Assembly (NCBI GenBank): GCA_039613835.1
Contig: CP154827.1
Span: 124,001 to 188,000, forward strand
Source: Acetobacteraceae bacterium
GTDB lineage: Bacteria; Pseudomonadota; Alphaproteobacteria; Acetobacterales; Acetobacteraceae
Direction of reading: 5' to 3'
DNA: 64,000 nt
Made by a program: the position numbers and the translations under genes. The notes below the pieces were generated by a model, which did no database searches, was not told where the DNA came from, and was given only the letters and a program-made list of their open reading frames with translations. Positions 9,347 through 19,328 of this stretch are shown piece by piece (the stretch's first letter is position 1; every line of letters begins with the position of its first letter).

Positions 9347-11944
9347 ATGACCACCACAGAAAACACAAATCTGGATTTCGAAACGACGGAGCTGAAATGG
9401 CAGAAAGCCTGGGAGGAAATCGGCGCTTTTTCCGTCGGGGACGTGCCGGATTTTAACGCGTCGACTTATTATGTACTCGAAATGTTTCCCTACCCCTCAG
9501 GCCAGCTCCATATGGGGCATGTGCGCAATTATGCGCTGGGCGATGTCGTGGCGCGCTATAAAAGGGCGCGCGGCTTTCAGGTGATGCATCCGATGGGGTG
9601 GGATGCTTTCGGCCTGCCAGCGGAGAATGCGGCGCGGGAGCACAATGTGCACCCGCGGGAATGGACACTCAGCAACATCGCGAAAATGCGCACGACGCTG
9701 CAACGTCTGGGCTTCTCCCTTGACTGGACGCGAGAGGTCACGACGTGCTTGCCGTCCTATTTCGGGCATCAGCAAAAATTATTTCTGGACATGTTCCGGG
9801 CCGGTCTCGTTGAGCGTCGTGAGTCCGCCGTCAATTGGGACCCGGTTGATCAGACCGTGCTGGCGAATGAACAGGTGGTGGATGGGCGTGGCTGGCGCTC
9901 CGGCGCGTTGGTTGAGCGACGTCATCTCGCGCAATGGTTCCTCAAAATCACCGATTTCGCGAAAGAACTGCTCGACGGGTTGGAGGGGCTTGAGGACTGG
10001 CCCGCGCGCGTGCGGGCCATGCAGGCACGCTGGATCGGATTTTCGGAAGGGGCGCGCATCACCTTCCCTCTGCATCATCCCCCGGAAGGGTTTGATGCCA
10101 TGGCGGATGCGATCGAGGTCTACACAACCCGGCCTGACACGTTATTCGGCATGGGATTCGTCGCCATCGCCGCGGATCATCCCCTCGTGACGCGTTTGGC
10201 GCCTCACAATGAGGCGGTGCGTCTCTTCGCGGAGGAATGTGCAAGGCTGGGCACGCGTGAGGAGTCGATCGAGAGCGCGGAGAAGCGTGGCGTCGATACA
10301 GGTTTGCGGGTCGTCAATCCGTTTGCGCCGCATGAGATCTCACCTGTATGGATCGCCAATTTTGTGCTGATGGATTACGGTACGGGCGCTGTTTTCGGCT
10401 GCCCCTGCGGGGATCAGCGTGACCTCGATTTTGCACGGAAATACCACCTGCCCGTGCGCTCCGTCATTTTGCCACCGGGTGAATCGCCTGAAAGCTTCGT
10501 CATCGAAGACAAGGCTTATGTCCATGACGGGACGCTTTATAATTCGGGCTTTCTTGATGGGCTCGATACGGAAACGGGCAAAAAAAGGGCGATCACCGCG
10601 CTGGAGGATATGGGTGCCGGCGCGGCTTCCGCCAGCTGGCGCTTGCGTGATTGGGGCGTGTCCCGCCAGCGTTACTGGGGTTGCCCGATCCCGATCATCC
10701 ATTGCGCCACGTGCGGTGCCGTGCCGGTGCCGGACGCGCAATTGCCGGTGACATTGCCGGAGGATGTTTCTTTCGACACATCCGGCAATCCGTTGGATCA
10801 CCATCCGAGCTGGAAGCACGTGACCTGCCCCCAATGCGGTGAGGCTGCGACACGGGAGACGGATACTTTCGACACGTTCGTTGATAGTTCCTGGTATTTC
10901 GCCCGTTACGTGTCGCCCCATTCCGTCGCACCGGTTGATCGGGAAGCGGCTGAGCGCTGGTTGCCGGTCGATCGTTATATTGGCGGGATTGAACATGCCA
11001 TCCTGCACCTTCTCTACGCGCGCTTCTTTACGCGGGCGATGAAGGTAACGGGACATCTTGATGTGGATGAGCCTTTCAAAGGGCTCTTCACACAGGGGAT
11101 GATCACGCATGAAAGTTATCGCGACGCGTCGGGCTGGCTTTCACCCGAGGATGTGCGACGGGAGGGTGACCGGGTTGTGCGCAGGGATAATGGCGCGCAG
11201 GTCACAATTGGCCGCTCGGAGAAAATGTCCAAATCCAAGCGAAACACTGTCTCCCCGACCGAGATCATCGCGCGTTACGGGGCGGATACGGCGCGCTGGT
11301 TTGTGCTTTCAGACAGCCCGCCCGAGCGTGATATTGAGTGGACTGAGGCTGGCATCGCGACCTCCCACCGTTTTATCCAGAAATTGCACCGTTTAATAAC
11401 GCACATTGCCGAGAATGACGCGTCGGAAGCTTCCCATGCGCCGGGTGGCCGCGCCCTGCGGCAGGTGACGCATCGGACCATCGCCGCCGTGACCCAGGCC
11501 ATGGAGAGCTTTGCCCCGAATGTCGCCATTGCACGGATTTATGAACTGACGTCCGCCCTTGCGGATGCGGAAAAAAGTCATGAAGCCGGCATGGCGGCGA
11601 CACGGCGTGAGGCCGGACGGACGCTGGCCTTACTCATCGCGCCAATGATGCCCCATCTGGCGGAAACCCTGATGCATCGCCTCGCACCTGAGGCCGGTCT
11701 GGTGGTGAGTCAGTCATGGCCGATTGCGGAGGAAGCGCTCCTGACCGTCAGCTATGTGACTTTGGGGGTTCAGGTGGGTGGCAAGCTGCGCGGCACGATC
11801 GATATTTCTGTCGATGCGGATGAGGAGACCGTCTTTTCAGCCGCGCTGTCAGAGCCTAATGTTGCACGCGCTTTGGAGGGTAAAACCATCCGCAAGCGCA
11901 TCTACGTGCCTCGACGCATCGTCAATTTTGTCGTATCGGCCTGA
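9347..11944 (+). CDS. leuS: Leucyl-tRNA synthetase
   Basis: This class I aminoacyl-tRNA synthetase charges tRNA-Leu. At 865 residues it has the usual bacterial length. The HIGH motif appears as [18 protein letters not shown] (about residues 46-63) and the second catalytic loop as [10 protein letters not shown] (about residues 625-634). The CP1 editing domain lies between them and includes [12 protein letters not shown], part of the threonine-rich region that removes mischarged tRNA. Two CxxC pairs (CATCG, CPQCG) probably bind zinc. It is intact and heads a tight cluster with lptE (3-base gap) and holA. Confidence 0.97.
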   Translation: MTTTENTNLDFETTELKWQKAWEEIGAFSVGDVPDFNASTYYVLEMFPYPSGQLHMGHVRNYALGDVVARYKRARGFQVMHPMGWDAFGLPAENAAREHNVHPREWTLSNIAKMRTTLQRLGFSLDWTREVTTCLPSYFGHQQKLFLDMFRAGLVERRESAVNWDPVDQTVLANEQVVDGRGWRSGALVERRHLAQWFLKITDFAKELLDGLEGLEDWPARVRAMQARWIGFSEGARITFPLHHPPEGFDAMADAIEVYTTRPDTLFGMGFVAIAADHPLVTRLAPHNEAVRLFAEECARLGTREESIESAEKRGVDTGLRVVNPFAPHEISPVWIANFVLMDYGTGAVFGCPCGDQRDLDFARKYHLPVRSVILPPGESPESFVIEDKAYVHDGTLYNSGFLDGLDTETGKKRAITALEDMGAGAASASWRLRDWGVSRQRYWGCPIPIIHCATCGAVPVPDAQLPVTLPEDVSFDTSGNPLDHHPSWKHVTCPQCGEAATRETDTFDTFVDSSWYFARYVSPHSVAPVDREAAERWLPVDRYIGGIEHAILHLLYARFFTRAMKVTGHLDVDEPFKGLFTQGMITHESYRDASGWLSPEDVRREGDRVVRRDNGAQVTIGRSEKMSKSKRNTVSPTEIIARYGADTARWFVLSDSPPERDIEWTEAGIATSHRFIQKLHRLITHIAENDASEASHAPGGRALRQVTHRTIAAVTQAMESFAPNVAIARIYELTSALADAEKSHEAGMAATRREAGRTLALLIAPMMPHLAETLMHRLAPEAGLVVSQSWPIAEEALLTVSYVTLGVQVGGKLRGTIDISVDADEETVFSAALSEPNVARALEGKTIRKRIYVPRRIVNFVVSA

Positions 11945-11947
11945 AAT

Positions 11948-12598
11948 ATGAAAAAATTTGCGATCCTCCCGGCTTTGCTCCTTGCCTCATGTGGGTTCCG
12001 CCCGCTTTACGGTGAGGGGGGTGCGACAAAACAGTCGGCGCGCAGCGAGATGTCGCAGATTTTCGTGGATCGCATCAGTAATCGTGGCGGTCAGTTGCTT
12101 CGACTGGCTTTGCAGGAGGATCTCGGTTCCGACGATGGTGCGATTCCGCAGAAATATACTCTGAGCGTCAGTCGCAATGTCGGGATTGATGCTGTCGATA
12201 TCCATAAGGACAACACGTCGGGTCGTATGTGTGCCAATGCCTCGGCACATTGGCGCCTCTACACAGTGGCGGATCAGCCTCAGCTTCTGGCGGAAGGGGA
12301 TGCATCGCTACTCGACGGTTACACGACGACCTTCCAGCAATATTTCGCGCAGTCACTGAATATTAAAGCTTTGGACGCCCGCATTTCCAAAAATCTCGCC
12401 GGGCAGATCTCTGAGCAACTGGCAGCGTGGTTCACCTCCCATGTCACGCCTGCGCAGAGGAATAAGCCTGTCGTGCCGGAATATTTTGATCCGAACGCCA
12501 TGCCGTCCCGAAATGGCCAGCCGATGCAGAAAGCGGGGCCAGATGGCTTCCCGGCGGCGGCAACAGGCTGGACGGATATCGGCATTGATGATGAGTGA
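11948..12598 (+). CDS. lptE: LptE, LPS-assembly lipoprotein
   Basis: LptE plugs and supports the outer-membrane barrel LptD in the final step of lipopolysaccharide export. The 216-residue product begins with a lipoprotein signal ending in the lipobox LLASC (Cys at residue 15), followed by GFRPLYGEGG, the typical LptE N-terminus. The gene starts three bases after leuS and ends six bases before holA. The leuS-lptE-holA order is conserved in Proteobacteria and supports the call. The C-terminal 50 residues look low in complexity and variable. Confidence 0.88.
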   Translation: MKKFAILPALLLASCGFRPLYGEGGATKQSARSEMSQIFVDRISNRGGQLLRLALQEDLGSDDGAIPQKYTLSVSRNVGIDAVDIHKDNTSGRMCANASAHWRLYTVADQPQLLAEGDASLLDGYTTTFQQYFAQSLNIKALDARISKNLAGQISEQLAAWFTSHVTPAQRNKPVVPEYFDPNAMPSRNGQPMQKAGPDGFPAAATGWTDIGIDDE

Positions 12599-12604
12599 TA
12601 TCGG

Positions 12605-13615
12605 ATGAAGATCGAACCGCGACGCACCGAACATGTGCTTGGTGACGCTTTGGCGTGGCGCGGATTTGTTTTACATGGTGAGGATCACGGTTTGATCCGT
12701 GAGCGCGCGATCAAGGTCGCGGGTCAGGTCGTGCCGGATAAAGATGATCCTTTTCGCGTCGTGGTGCTGGATCGGGAAGACCATGCCCGGCTTGAGGAGG
12801 AGGCCACGGCACTTTCCCTGATTGGCGGGCGACGGCTCATCTGGGTGCGGGACGTGCAGGATCATATCCTGCCGATGCTGCAGCGCGCGCTTTATGGCGT
12901 GTCCGATAATGTCATTCTCCTTGAAGCGCCGGGACTGGCCTCACGCTCCAAATTGCGCAGCGCGATGGAAAAGCGGCAGGATGTCGCCGTGATCGCCTGT
13001 TATCCTGAAGAAGGGCGTTCCCTCTCTGTCGCGTTGCGCACGATGTTCGACGCGGCGCAGGTCAGGGTGGATCGGGATGCGATGGCGTGGCTGTCGAGCG
13101 TGCTGCCTGCTGATCGCGCCGTAATCCGTCAGGAGGTTGAAAAGCTTATCCTGTTTGCTGAACCGTCAGCGCCGCTCAGCCTTGATGATGTGCAGCTCTG
13201 CATCGGTGACACGCGTGCGGAAAGCCTCAGCAATGCCACGTCAAGCGCGTTGGCGGGTGAGAGAGCGCAGGCCGATGCGGCGATTGAGCGTGCCATTGCG
13301 GATGGCGCGGTGCCGGTGGCCATTGTCCGCGCGTGCTCTTACGCGCTTCTGCGTGTCTTGACGGTGCGACATGCGATGGATGAGGGCGCATCCCCCTCCG
13401 AGGCGGAACGCGGCCTGCGTCCGCCAATTTTCTTCAAGGTCGCTGATTTATTTTGGACGGCCGTGCGGCGTTGGGACAGCGCCGCGCTTCTCGCCGCCTG
13501 TTCCGCAACGCAGGAGCTGGAGCTGGCCTGTAAGCAGACGGGCGCACCCGATTTTGCCCTCGCGCGACGGCATATTGCCCGCTTATGTTTCGGGCCGCGC
13601 GCTTTCTCCGCCTAA
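12605..13615 (+). CDS. holA: DNA polymerase III subunit delta
   Basis: The delta subunit of the clamp loader opens the beta clamp during loading. The 336-residue length is normal. Features include the N-terminal RecA-like part with FVLHGEDHGLIRERA, the conserved IGGRRLIWVRD region, and a C-terminal helical collar domain (DGAVPVAIVRACSYALLRVL). It lies downstream of lptE, as in many Proteobacteria. A strong hairpin about 100 bases downstream probably closes this transcription unit. Confidence 0.9.
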   Translation: MKIEPRRTEHVLGDALAWRGFVLHGEDHGLIRERAIKVAGQVVPDKDDPFRVVVLDREDHARLEEEATALSLIGGRRLIWVRDVQDHILPMLQRALYGVSDNVILLEAPGLASRSKLRSAMEKRQDVAVIACYPEEGRSLSVALRTMFDAAQVRVDRDAMAWLSSVLPADRAVIRQEVEKLILFAEPSAPLSLDDVQLCIGDTRAESLSNATSSALAGERAQADAAIERAIADGAVPVAIVRACSYALLRVLTVRHAMDEGASPSEAERGLRPPIFFKVADLFWTAVRRWDSAALLAACSATQELELACKQTGAPDFALARRHIARLCFGPRAFSA

Positions 13616-13714
13616 CGGACCGTCTTTTCAAGCCCGGTCATATACCGAAAATCCCGGCATTGCGCATCACTCAGGCACCGCCTTAAGTCCCCCGAAACAG
13701 GTAGGATATAAGAT

Positions 13715-13751
13715 GACCCGCCTCGCCGACAGCTGATCGGCGAGGCGGGTC
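13715..13751 (+). terminator. Strong hairpin after holA
   Basis: A perfect 15-bp stem (GACCCGCCTCGCCGA with its complement) encloses a 7-base loop. Only CAAAA follows, with no T run, so it is terminator-like but not a classic intrinsic terminator. The rest of 13616-13967 shows no gene. Confidence 0.55.
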
Positions 13752-13967
13752 AAAATGCGCGCTTTCCAGCATTTCATCGCGGGAACACCGTCCCTCACTG
13801 ATCGTTTAACTAACCTAACATTCAGCAAATGAGATGCGAAATGAGTAACGGAAAAGCGAAAGACGGGAAGATGTCGGATGCACGCACGGTGCTTCGTTGA
13901 CGACACGAAATTGAGAAGCGCGACGGCCGCAAGGCTGGACGAAAAAAGATAGCGGGAAGGGAGATCA

Positions 13968-14921
13968 ATGCGAGAATGGATCATGCTTACACCTATCTCC
14001 GTGCTTCTTGCGTTGACCGCGCTCAGTGTCATCGTTATGGGCGCGGTATTCGCAGCACCCTATGCGCGCCTCAATGGCATGACACCGTTTGAAAGTCACA
14101 TCGTCGACACAACCTATCGGGATGGGCACCGGGTGGGTGTCATGCAACGAAACAACAACCCCCTCCATCTCGGTTATACGCCGATCGGGCCGAGCTGGCG
14201 TGCCGGTCCTTACGCGCTAGGTGCCGATGCGCAGGGGCGGGATGTTGCGTCACGCCTTCTCTGTGGTGGTCGCAACAGCCTCATGATTGCCAGTGCGGCG
14301 GCGCTTCTCGGGCTGACACTTGCGACATTTCTGTCCCCTGTGCGCTGGTTATGCCGGGGGGGAGGGGTGGAGCGGATCGTGTCATGGATCATGACCATGT
14401 TATGGGCAGTGCCGGTCTATCTTTTTGCGAGCTGCCTCTCCATGACGATGTTGCGGGACGGGCTCCGGCTCGGCCCCGTCACATTGACAGCGGATAACCG
14501 CCTTATACCTGTCTGCGTCATTGCGGCGGTTTACCTCCCTTATGCAGCGCGCCTTTTAACGACGTGCGTCCGGCAATTGGCGCAACGCGATTACGTCAAA
14601 ATCGCCGCAGCTTTTGGTGCGTCACCTTTCACGGTGGTGGTGCGGGAAATCCTACCAGGGCTGCTCTTGTCCCTTATGACGTTTTTTCCACTTCTGATGG
14701 CTCTCTGCCTGCTGGCGGAGTCCGCTCTTTCCTTTCTGTCACTCGGGGTGCAGGCGCCGGATGTGTCATGGGGGTCAATGATACGTGACGGGGAGGGGCT
14801 GATTTATACCCGCCCCGTCGTTGCAATCCTGCCCGGCATGATGATCATGCTGACCGTTCTCAGCTTCTATATCGTTTCTGAAAGCTGCACCCGCGTCTTG
14901 CGTCGGCGCGACATGATATGA
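13968..14921 (+). CDS. Peptide ABC transporter permease, DppC/OppC type
   Basis: This 317-residue inner-membrane permease belongs to the di/oligopeptide importer family. An N-terminal helix (residues about 10-30) is followed by a periplasmic loop and the family motif YALGADAQGRDVASRLLCGG. The EAA-type loop that contacts the ATPase reads KIAAAFGASPFTVVVREILP. The C-terminal ALSFLSLGVQAPDVSWGSMI is diagnostic. GGGAAGGGAG precedes the ATG. The stop overlaps the next permease ATG (ATGA). Its partner permease and ATPase are broken, and no binding-protein gene is in view, so this gene is probably stranded without a working complex. Confidence 0.85.
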   Translation: MREWIMLTPISVLLALTALSVIVMGAVFAAPYARLNGMTPFESHIVDTTYRDGHRVGVMQRNNNPLHLGYTPIGPSWRAGPYALGADAQGRDVASRLLCGGRNSLMIASAAALLGLTLATFLSPVRWLCRGGGVERIVSWIMTMLWAVPVYLFASCLSMTMLRDGLRLGPVTLTADNRLIPVCVIAAVYLPYAARLLTTCVRQLAQRDYVKIAAAFGASPFTVVVREILPGLLLSLMTFFPLLMALCLLAESALSFLSLGVQAPDVSWGSMIRDGEGLIYTRPVVAILPGMMIMLTVLSFYIVSESCTRVLRRRDMI

Positions 14922-15300
14922 GCTTCATCCTCCGCCGTTTTGCCCATGGTATCGCGGTTCTGGCGGGTATTTCAGTTGTGATGTTTACAGTCTTCTTCGC
15001 GACGCCAGGGACAGACCCCGCTGCTCGGTTCGCCGGTAAAGGTAGCCAGCCCGACCTTATTGGCTGAAGTGCGTCACCAATATGGTTTCGACAGGCCCCT
15101 TCCGCAGCAATATACCCGCATGATGTATGGGATTTTTATCCAACGCCGCCTGACATCTTACGTGCATCACGGGCAGAATGTTGTGACGCAGGTGATGGTG
15201 GCGGCGGTCACATTCTCACTTGTCGGGCTCGCGGCGGTGATGATCGCCCTGGGGTGTCTGTCCCTCGGTATGGGTGCCGCTTTGCTGGGTCATCGGGTCG
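14918..15300 (+). pseudogene. Peptide ABC permease (DppB type), 5' remnant
   Basis: The start MSFILRRFAHGIAVLAGISV is a typical DppB N-terminus, the first transmembrane helix with the basic RR turn. A stop at 15064 interrupts it. An overlapping frame then continues with the DppB-like segment [13 protein letters not shown] and a helix ([16 protein letters not shown]). The rest of the permease, about two thirds, is missing, because the same frame runs into ABC ATPase sequence near 15300. This is a frameshift plus a large deletion. Confidence 0.75.
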
Positions 15301-15997
15301 GGGCCGGGCTGATCACGCTTCTGCAGATGGTTGGCCTGCCTGACCCGCAGGAGACGCAGCATCGTTATATTCACCAGCTTTCGGGCAGGATGCGGCAAAG
15401 GGCGATGATCGCGATGGCGATTTCATGCCAACCTGACCTCCTCATTGCGGATGAGCCCAGTTCAGCCCTTGATGTGACGGTGCAGGCGCAGATCCTCTCG
15501 GTATGGCGCTGATCCTTGTCACGCACGATATCGGCGTGGTGGCTGAAACCTGCGATCACATGGTTGTTTTCTATAGCGGCATGATTCTCGAAAGCGGCCC
15601 GACCGACATCGTGTTGGGCCGCCCGCGCCATCCTTATACCAGCGCTCTGCTAGCAACCGTCCCCACCCTTGATGGAAAGCGCGGAGAGCGGCCGCCGCCT
15701 TTGCCCGTCATCAGGGATTCGCTGCCCACCCTTCGGAACGTCCGGCCGGATGCGTCTTCGCGCCGCGATGCCCGCTCAAAGGATGAGTCCTTGCCACCTC
15801 TCGACGATACGTCCCTCGATCATATGCGGGGCGATTTCTGCAAGGTTAACCCTCTATCCCATAGCAAAATTTTCTGGGAAGATCTGATAGGTTTTTCTCA
15901 AGTGAAGGTGCGACGCGATGCGTGGAAAAACATGGTTTCTTCTGCTGCTCTCAGCATGTCTGGTAGGCTGCGCCGCACCCAAACCGCGCGGATATAA
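15301..15997 (+). pseudogene. Peptide ABC transporter ATPase (DppD type), 3' remnant
   Basis: The Walker A half is absent. What remains begins at [10 protein letters not shown] and has an altered ABC signature (LSGRMRQR where LSGG is expected) and Walker [14 protein letters not shown]. The frame ends at 15512. A second frame that overlaps it supplies the switch region [19 protein letters not shown] and the C-terminal oligopeptide-ATPase tail (RPRHPYTSALLATVPTLDG). Without Walker A the product cannot work as an ATPase. The end overlaps the start of the next lipoprotein gene by 80 bases. Confidence 0.8.
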
Positions 15998-16718
15998 GAT
16001 TGTCATCGACAGCCCCACGGAAAAAAAGCTGGATGACATCATCCGATACATCGTGTGCCCGCAGGAAGGTCAGAATCACGGTGAGATCATCAGCCGCGTT
16101 TCCGCTGCTTTTCTGGGTACCCCTTATCGTGGCGGCACGCTCATTGGCGGGCCGGGCGCGGAAGAAGCGCTGGTGGCGGATTTCAGCTTCGTCGATTGCA
16201 CGACGTTAATTGAATATGTCGAGGCGCTGTCGCGCAGTCATGACAGGGACACGTTTCTGCGAAACCTTGTTCACATCCGTTACGCGGATAACAAGGTTTC
16301 TTATGCCAGCCGCCGACATTTCTTTTCCGACTGGTTCACGAGACGGCCCCGTATCGCGCGCGATGTCACAGCGGAAATCAGCCCTGATCACGTGACCATC
16401 GACAGGGACCTGAATCGCCTGCCGAATGGCAAACCTTACGTGCCGGGTATCGGCTTTTCCACGCGCAAATTAACCTATATCCCGGCAGCGGGAATCAATG
16501 AGCGCGTTCTGCACCATCTCAGGACGGGCGACTATGTGGGGGTATATTCCCTTACAGAACAAGAGGATGTCTCACATGTGGGCATCGTTGTGCGGCATGA
16601 TGGGCGCGTGTGGTTTCGAAATGCCTCTTCCCGTCGTGAAAATAGAAAGGTCATTGATTCACCTTTTCTAGATTACATGCGTCAGAAACCAGGTATGATC
16701 GTCATACGAACCGAATAA
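15918..16718 (+). CDS. DUF1460 lipoprotein, N-acetylmuramoyl-L-alanine amidase-like
   Basis: The 266-residue product has a short signal with lipobox LVGC (Cys at residue 18). The fold is that of the DUF1460/AmiA-like branch of the NlpC/P60 superfamily. The likely nucleophile is the Cys in FSFVDCTTLIEYVEALSR and the likely base is the His in DVSHVGIVVRHDGR. Family members are thought to cut the bond between muramic acid and the stem peptide. Next to a second Cys peptidase and a peptide importer, a role in muropeptide salvage is plausible but inferred. The frame is intact. Confidence 0.75.
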   Translation: MRGKTWFLLLLSACLVGCAAPKPRGYKIVIDSPTEKKLDDIIRYIVCPQEGQNHGEIISRVSAAFLGTPYRGGTLIGGPGAEEALVADFSFVDCTTLIEYVEALSRSHDRDTFLRNLVHIRYADNKVSYASRRHFFSDWFTRRPRIARDVTAEISPDHVTIDRDLNRLPNGKPYVPGIGFSTRKLTYIPAAGINERVLHHLRTGDYVGVYSLTEQEDVSHVGIVVRHDGRVWFRNASSRRENRKVIDSPFLDYMRQKPGMIVIRTE

Positions 16719-16742
16719 ACCGGCTACTGACGGAGATGCCAA

Positions 16743-18203
16743 ATGAAAATCAATCACGCCGTCAGAAATCGTAACCTTTTATTTCTGGCTGTTACCTTTA
16801 TTTTGACCGCCTGCCAAACGGCCCCATCGGGTAAAGGGGCGCAGGATGCTGCCCATCCTGGTCGTGCGGCGGCTCTTTACATTGATCCGACAAAAAAAAT
16901 TTTCCCGCTAGATAATTATCCGCAATCTGTTGATAAATGGCTTCCTGCGGGCCCTGATTCGAATACCCCGCTTATGGATGAGGCGACGCAGCAGAAATAT
17001 TTTGCCGCGTTGAAAACCCGTTATTTCGGCCTTGGGCAGGACGAGAACTCACCCTGGAACGCGACTTACATCGCATCTGTCCTGAAGAAAGGGCCGGAAA
17101 CCGTCCGCGATGCCAGTGTCAATCAGCTGCTCTCGGATAAAAAAGTTCTATGGGCACAGAATTTCAGGCCCCATTCCGCCCGGTGGAAGATGGAAGTTAG
17201 GGGGAATGCGGATACGGATATCAGCCACGACTACCACCCCGCTCATCGCGCCATCGCCCTCAGGGAAACATTGGTGAGGGTTCTCCCGACCGATGACCCG
17301 GCTTTTGACGATTACCGCCAGGCCGGGCAGGGTTATCCTTTCGATAATCTGCAAATGTCCGCCGTCCGACCCGGCGCCCCGGTTTATATATTGACGACCA
17401 GCCGCGATGAACGCTGGAAATATGTGTGCACGCCGACTGTAATAGGTTGGGTGCATAGTGAGGATCTCGCATCCGTCAGTCAGGGTTTCGTGACGGAATG
17501 GGTGGCGATGGCAAACCGCAATCTCGGCGCCATCATCAGAGATTCTATCAGCGTCGCCGATGGCGGTCGATTCTTCTTCACCGCGCGGCCAGGCACGATA
17601 CTGCCATTCCGCAAGTTGCGACCCGGCATTTTCCAGGTTGCGGTACCGGTACAGGGCCGAGGCAATAGTGCGGAGCGCCATTGGGTGACGCTGGATGACC
17701 ATGCTTTCGTCCCGATACCGTGGCAGATGCTGTCGGGCCATGTGGCGGCCTTGATGCGGACGATGCATGACAGGCCCTATGGATGGGGAAATGACTACTT
17801 CCATAATGACTGCTCTGCGGAATTGCGCAGCCTGCTCATGCCTTTCGGCATATTCCTGCCGCGAAATTCGGCCGCGCAGATTCAATCTGCTGTACGTGTG
17901 GTCGATCTCAGCAAAGAGGATGTCAACGCGCGCCTGGCTTATCTGAGGGATCATGGCAAGCCTTTCAAGACCCTCATCTACATCCCGGGGCATATCATGC
18001 TCTATATCGGTAATGCGGTGGTGAACGGGCAAAACGTTCCGATGACGTATCAGGATCTTTGGGGGCTTCGACCCAAAGACGGGAAGAGCCGAAGCATCGT
18101 CGGCGGCTCTGTCTTCTTCCCTCTGCTCGCCGCTTATCCGGAAGACCCGGATCTCGTCTCCCTCGCGGGGAAGATACAATTCAAATTGGGTTTTATTGAG
18201 TAA
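16743..18203 (+). CDS. SH3-domain NlpC/P60 (C40) peptidase, lipoprotein
   Basis: The 486-residue product has a signal with lipobox LTAC (Cys at residue 24). Residues about 30-180 resemble the N-terminal stabilising region of NlpC/P60 proteins. SH3-like segments follow (PVYILTTSRDERWKYV, then TVIGWVHSEDL). The C-terminal catalytic domain shows the nucleophile Cys in YGWGNDYFHNDCSAELRSL and the His in YIPGHIMLYIGN. Such enzymes hydrolyse gamma-D-Glu-diamino acid bonds in peptidoglycan stem peptides. It starts 24 bases after the DUF1460 gene and is probably cotranscribed with it. The frame is intact. Confidence 0.8.
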   Translation: MKINHAVRNRNLLFLAVTFILTACQTAPSGKGAQDAAHPGRAAALYIDPTKKIFPLDNYPQSVDKWLPAGPDSNTPLMDEATQQKYFAALKTRYFGLGQDENSPWNATYIASVLKKGPETVRDASVNQLLSDKKVLWAQNFRPHSARWKMEVRGNADTDISHDYHPAHRAIALRETLVRVLPTDDPAFDDYRQAGQGYPFDNLQMSAVRPGAPVYILTTSRDERWKYVCTPTVIGWVHSEDLASVSQGFVTEWVAMANRNLGAIIRDSISVADGGRFFFTARPGTILPFRKLRPGIFQVAVPVQGRGNSAERHWVTLDDHAFVPIPWQMLSGHVAALMRTMHDRPYGWGNDYFHNDCSAELRSLLMPFGIFLPRNSAAQIQSAVRVVDLSKEDVNARLAYLRDHGKPFKTLIYIPGHIMLYIGNAVVNGQNVPMTYQDLWGLRPKDGKSRSIVGGSVFFPLLAAYPEDPDLVSLAGKIQFKLGFIE

Positions 18204-18654
18204 AGGCGCACTGCCTTAAACGTTTTTGATTGGTGCATCATTGGCTGGGAGGCTGGTGATGCACCGTCTACAGCCGATCTTCCATCAAATGGTCGCTTGC
18301 TGTGATCGTGTCGATGAAAACGCGGTGCACACGCGCGATGGTTACTTTCGGTCGGGGAGACGGTTTTGGAGAGGAAGAGGTAATTAACGGGCTCCTGTTT
18401 AAAAGCTTGAGCACCCGTTATCCAGCTATCAAGCCGGGGGAGGCGGGCGGCGCATATTGCCGCAACCCGCTGCACCCTGCCATCTTTAGGAAACCGCTAA
18501 AAAGCTTGGGGTTTTGGCGATCGGAAGAGCCGAGGGCCTGCCGTGACCTTCCAATTCATACAAGCCGACACCCTACGGCAAAGCGCAGCCGCTCCGGCAA
18601 AATGCCCGGGGTGACGTCATTTATCCTGTCAGGGAAGCAGCCACTCAGCGCCAG
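18204..18654. other. Intergenic stretch with one inverted repeat
   Basis: GGTGCATCA (18232-18240) and TGATGCACC (18257-18265) form a 9-bp stem with a 16-base loop just after the C40 peptidase gene, a possible terminator. The one longer open frame in this stretch (18302-18703) is basic, low in complexity and unlike any family I know, so I treat it as noise. Confidence 0.45.
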
Positions 18655-19026
18655 TCAGGCTGTCGTCGGAGGCTCACCATTGACTTTGCCGTCAGGTGTC
18701 TGACTATCGACAAGGCGCGGCAATATCATGGCCAGAGCGGGCATAATCAGTGACGGCGAGATCCCTGTTTTGGAAATCAGGGTCTGCACCTGCTCATTCG
18801 ATAAGAGAGTCTGAACTTCCTCAGAAGAAATTGGCAGGTTTTTACCATTGCCGATCCAGGAATGCACCTTATCGTCCAAACCGGCCGCTTTTGCCTGTTG
18901 AAGCAATGTCTCAATACCTTGCTCCGACGTGAGCAGCTCACTCAGGCTGCTGCCCAGTTTCTTTTGCAACGGGCCACTCAGGCCGCTGATGGCCGAGTTA
19001 AGAATATTATTGAAAAATCCGCTCAT
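18655..19026 (-). CDS. YidB/DUF937-family small protein
   Basis: The product is about 123 residues of unknown function. It has the family look: a start with GFFNNILNSAISG, an amphipathic Leu-rich middle (SLSELLTSEQGIETLLQQAK) and the segment WIGNGKNLPISSEEVQTLLS, typical of YidB-like proteins. It lies downstream of minE on the same strand with a 41-base gap. The ATG at 19026 is preferred over one three codons upstream, because similarity starts with MSGFF. Confidence 0.7.
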   Translation of the reverse strand: MSGFFNNILNSAISGLSGPLQKKLGSSLSELLTSEQGIETLLQQAKAAGLDDKVHSWIGNGKNLPISSEEVQTLLSNEQVQTLISKTGISPSLIMPALAMILPRLVDSQTPDGKVNGEPPTTA

Positions 19027-19067
19027 GGCACCCAATCCTGTTGATCGGGGAAGGGGTGCGCACAGAC

Positions 19068-19328
19068 TTAACTGGCCTTCTCCAGCCCCGGCATTTCAAT
19101 GTCAATTTCCAGCGTGGCGTACTCGCCATTGATGCTGTCCATTTTGACGTGAACCTTCTCATCATCAATGGCGACATGCTTTTTGATGACAGCAAGGATC
19201 TCGCTCTGTAACTTTTTGATAAGCTCAGAGTTCCCGTGATTGGACCGCTCATACGCGAGAAGGATCTGCAATCTATCGCGGGCGACGGAACTGGTTTTGG
19301 GCCGGGAGAAAAAGTTGAATAGGCTCAT
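19068..19328 (-). CDS. minE: MinE, cell division topological specificity factor
   Basis: MinE stimulates the MinD ATPase and drives pole-to-pole oscillation of the Min system. The 86-residue protein has the N-terminal membrane-targeting and anti-MinCD helix region (LFNFFSRPKTSSVARDRLQI, then LLAYERS) and a C-terminal dimerisation domain with ILAVIKKHVAIDDEKVHV. Its ATG overlaps the minD stop by four bases (ATGA). It is intact although minC upstream is broken. Confidence 0.94.
   Translation of the reverse strand: MSLFNFFSRPKTSSVARDRLQILLAYERSNHGNSELIKKLQSEILAVIKKHVAIDDEKVHVKMDSINGEYATLEIDIEMPGLEKAS

Noticed and set aside
10340..11110. 256-codon open frame on the minus strand
   Set aside because: It lies entirely inside leuS and is rich in Arg, His and Pro, as expected for an antisense shadow of a GC-rich gene.
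17148..18179. 343-codon open frame on the minus strand
   Set aside because: It is antisense to the intact NlpC/P60 gene, which has a signal peptide and catalytic motifs. The shadow has no family pattern.
18302..18703. 133-codon plus-strand frame between the C40 peptidase and the YidB-like gene
   Set aside because: It has no ribosome site, a basic low-complexity composition and no family likeness, and it overlaps the end of the YidB-like gene.
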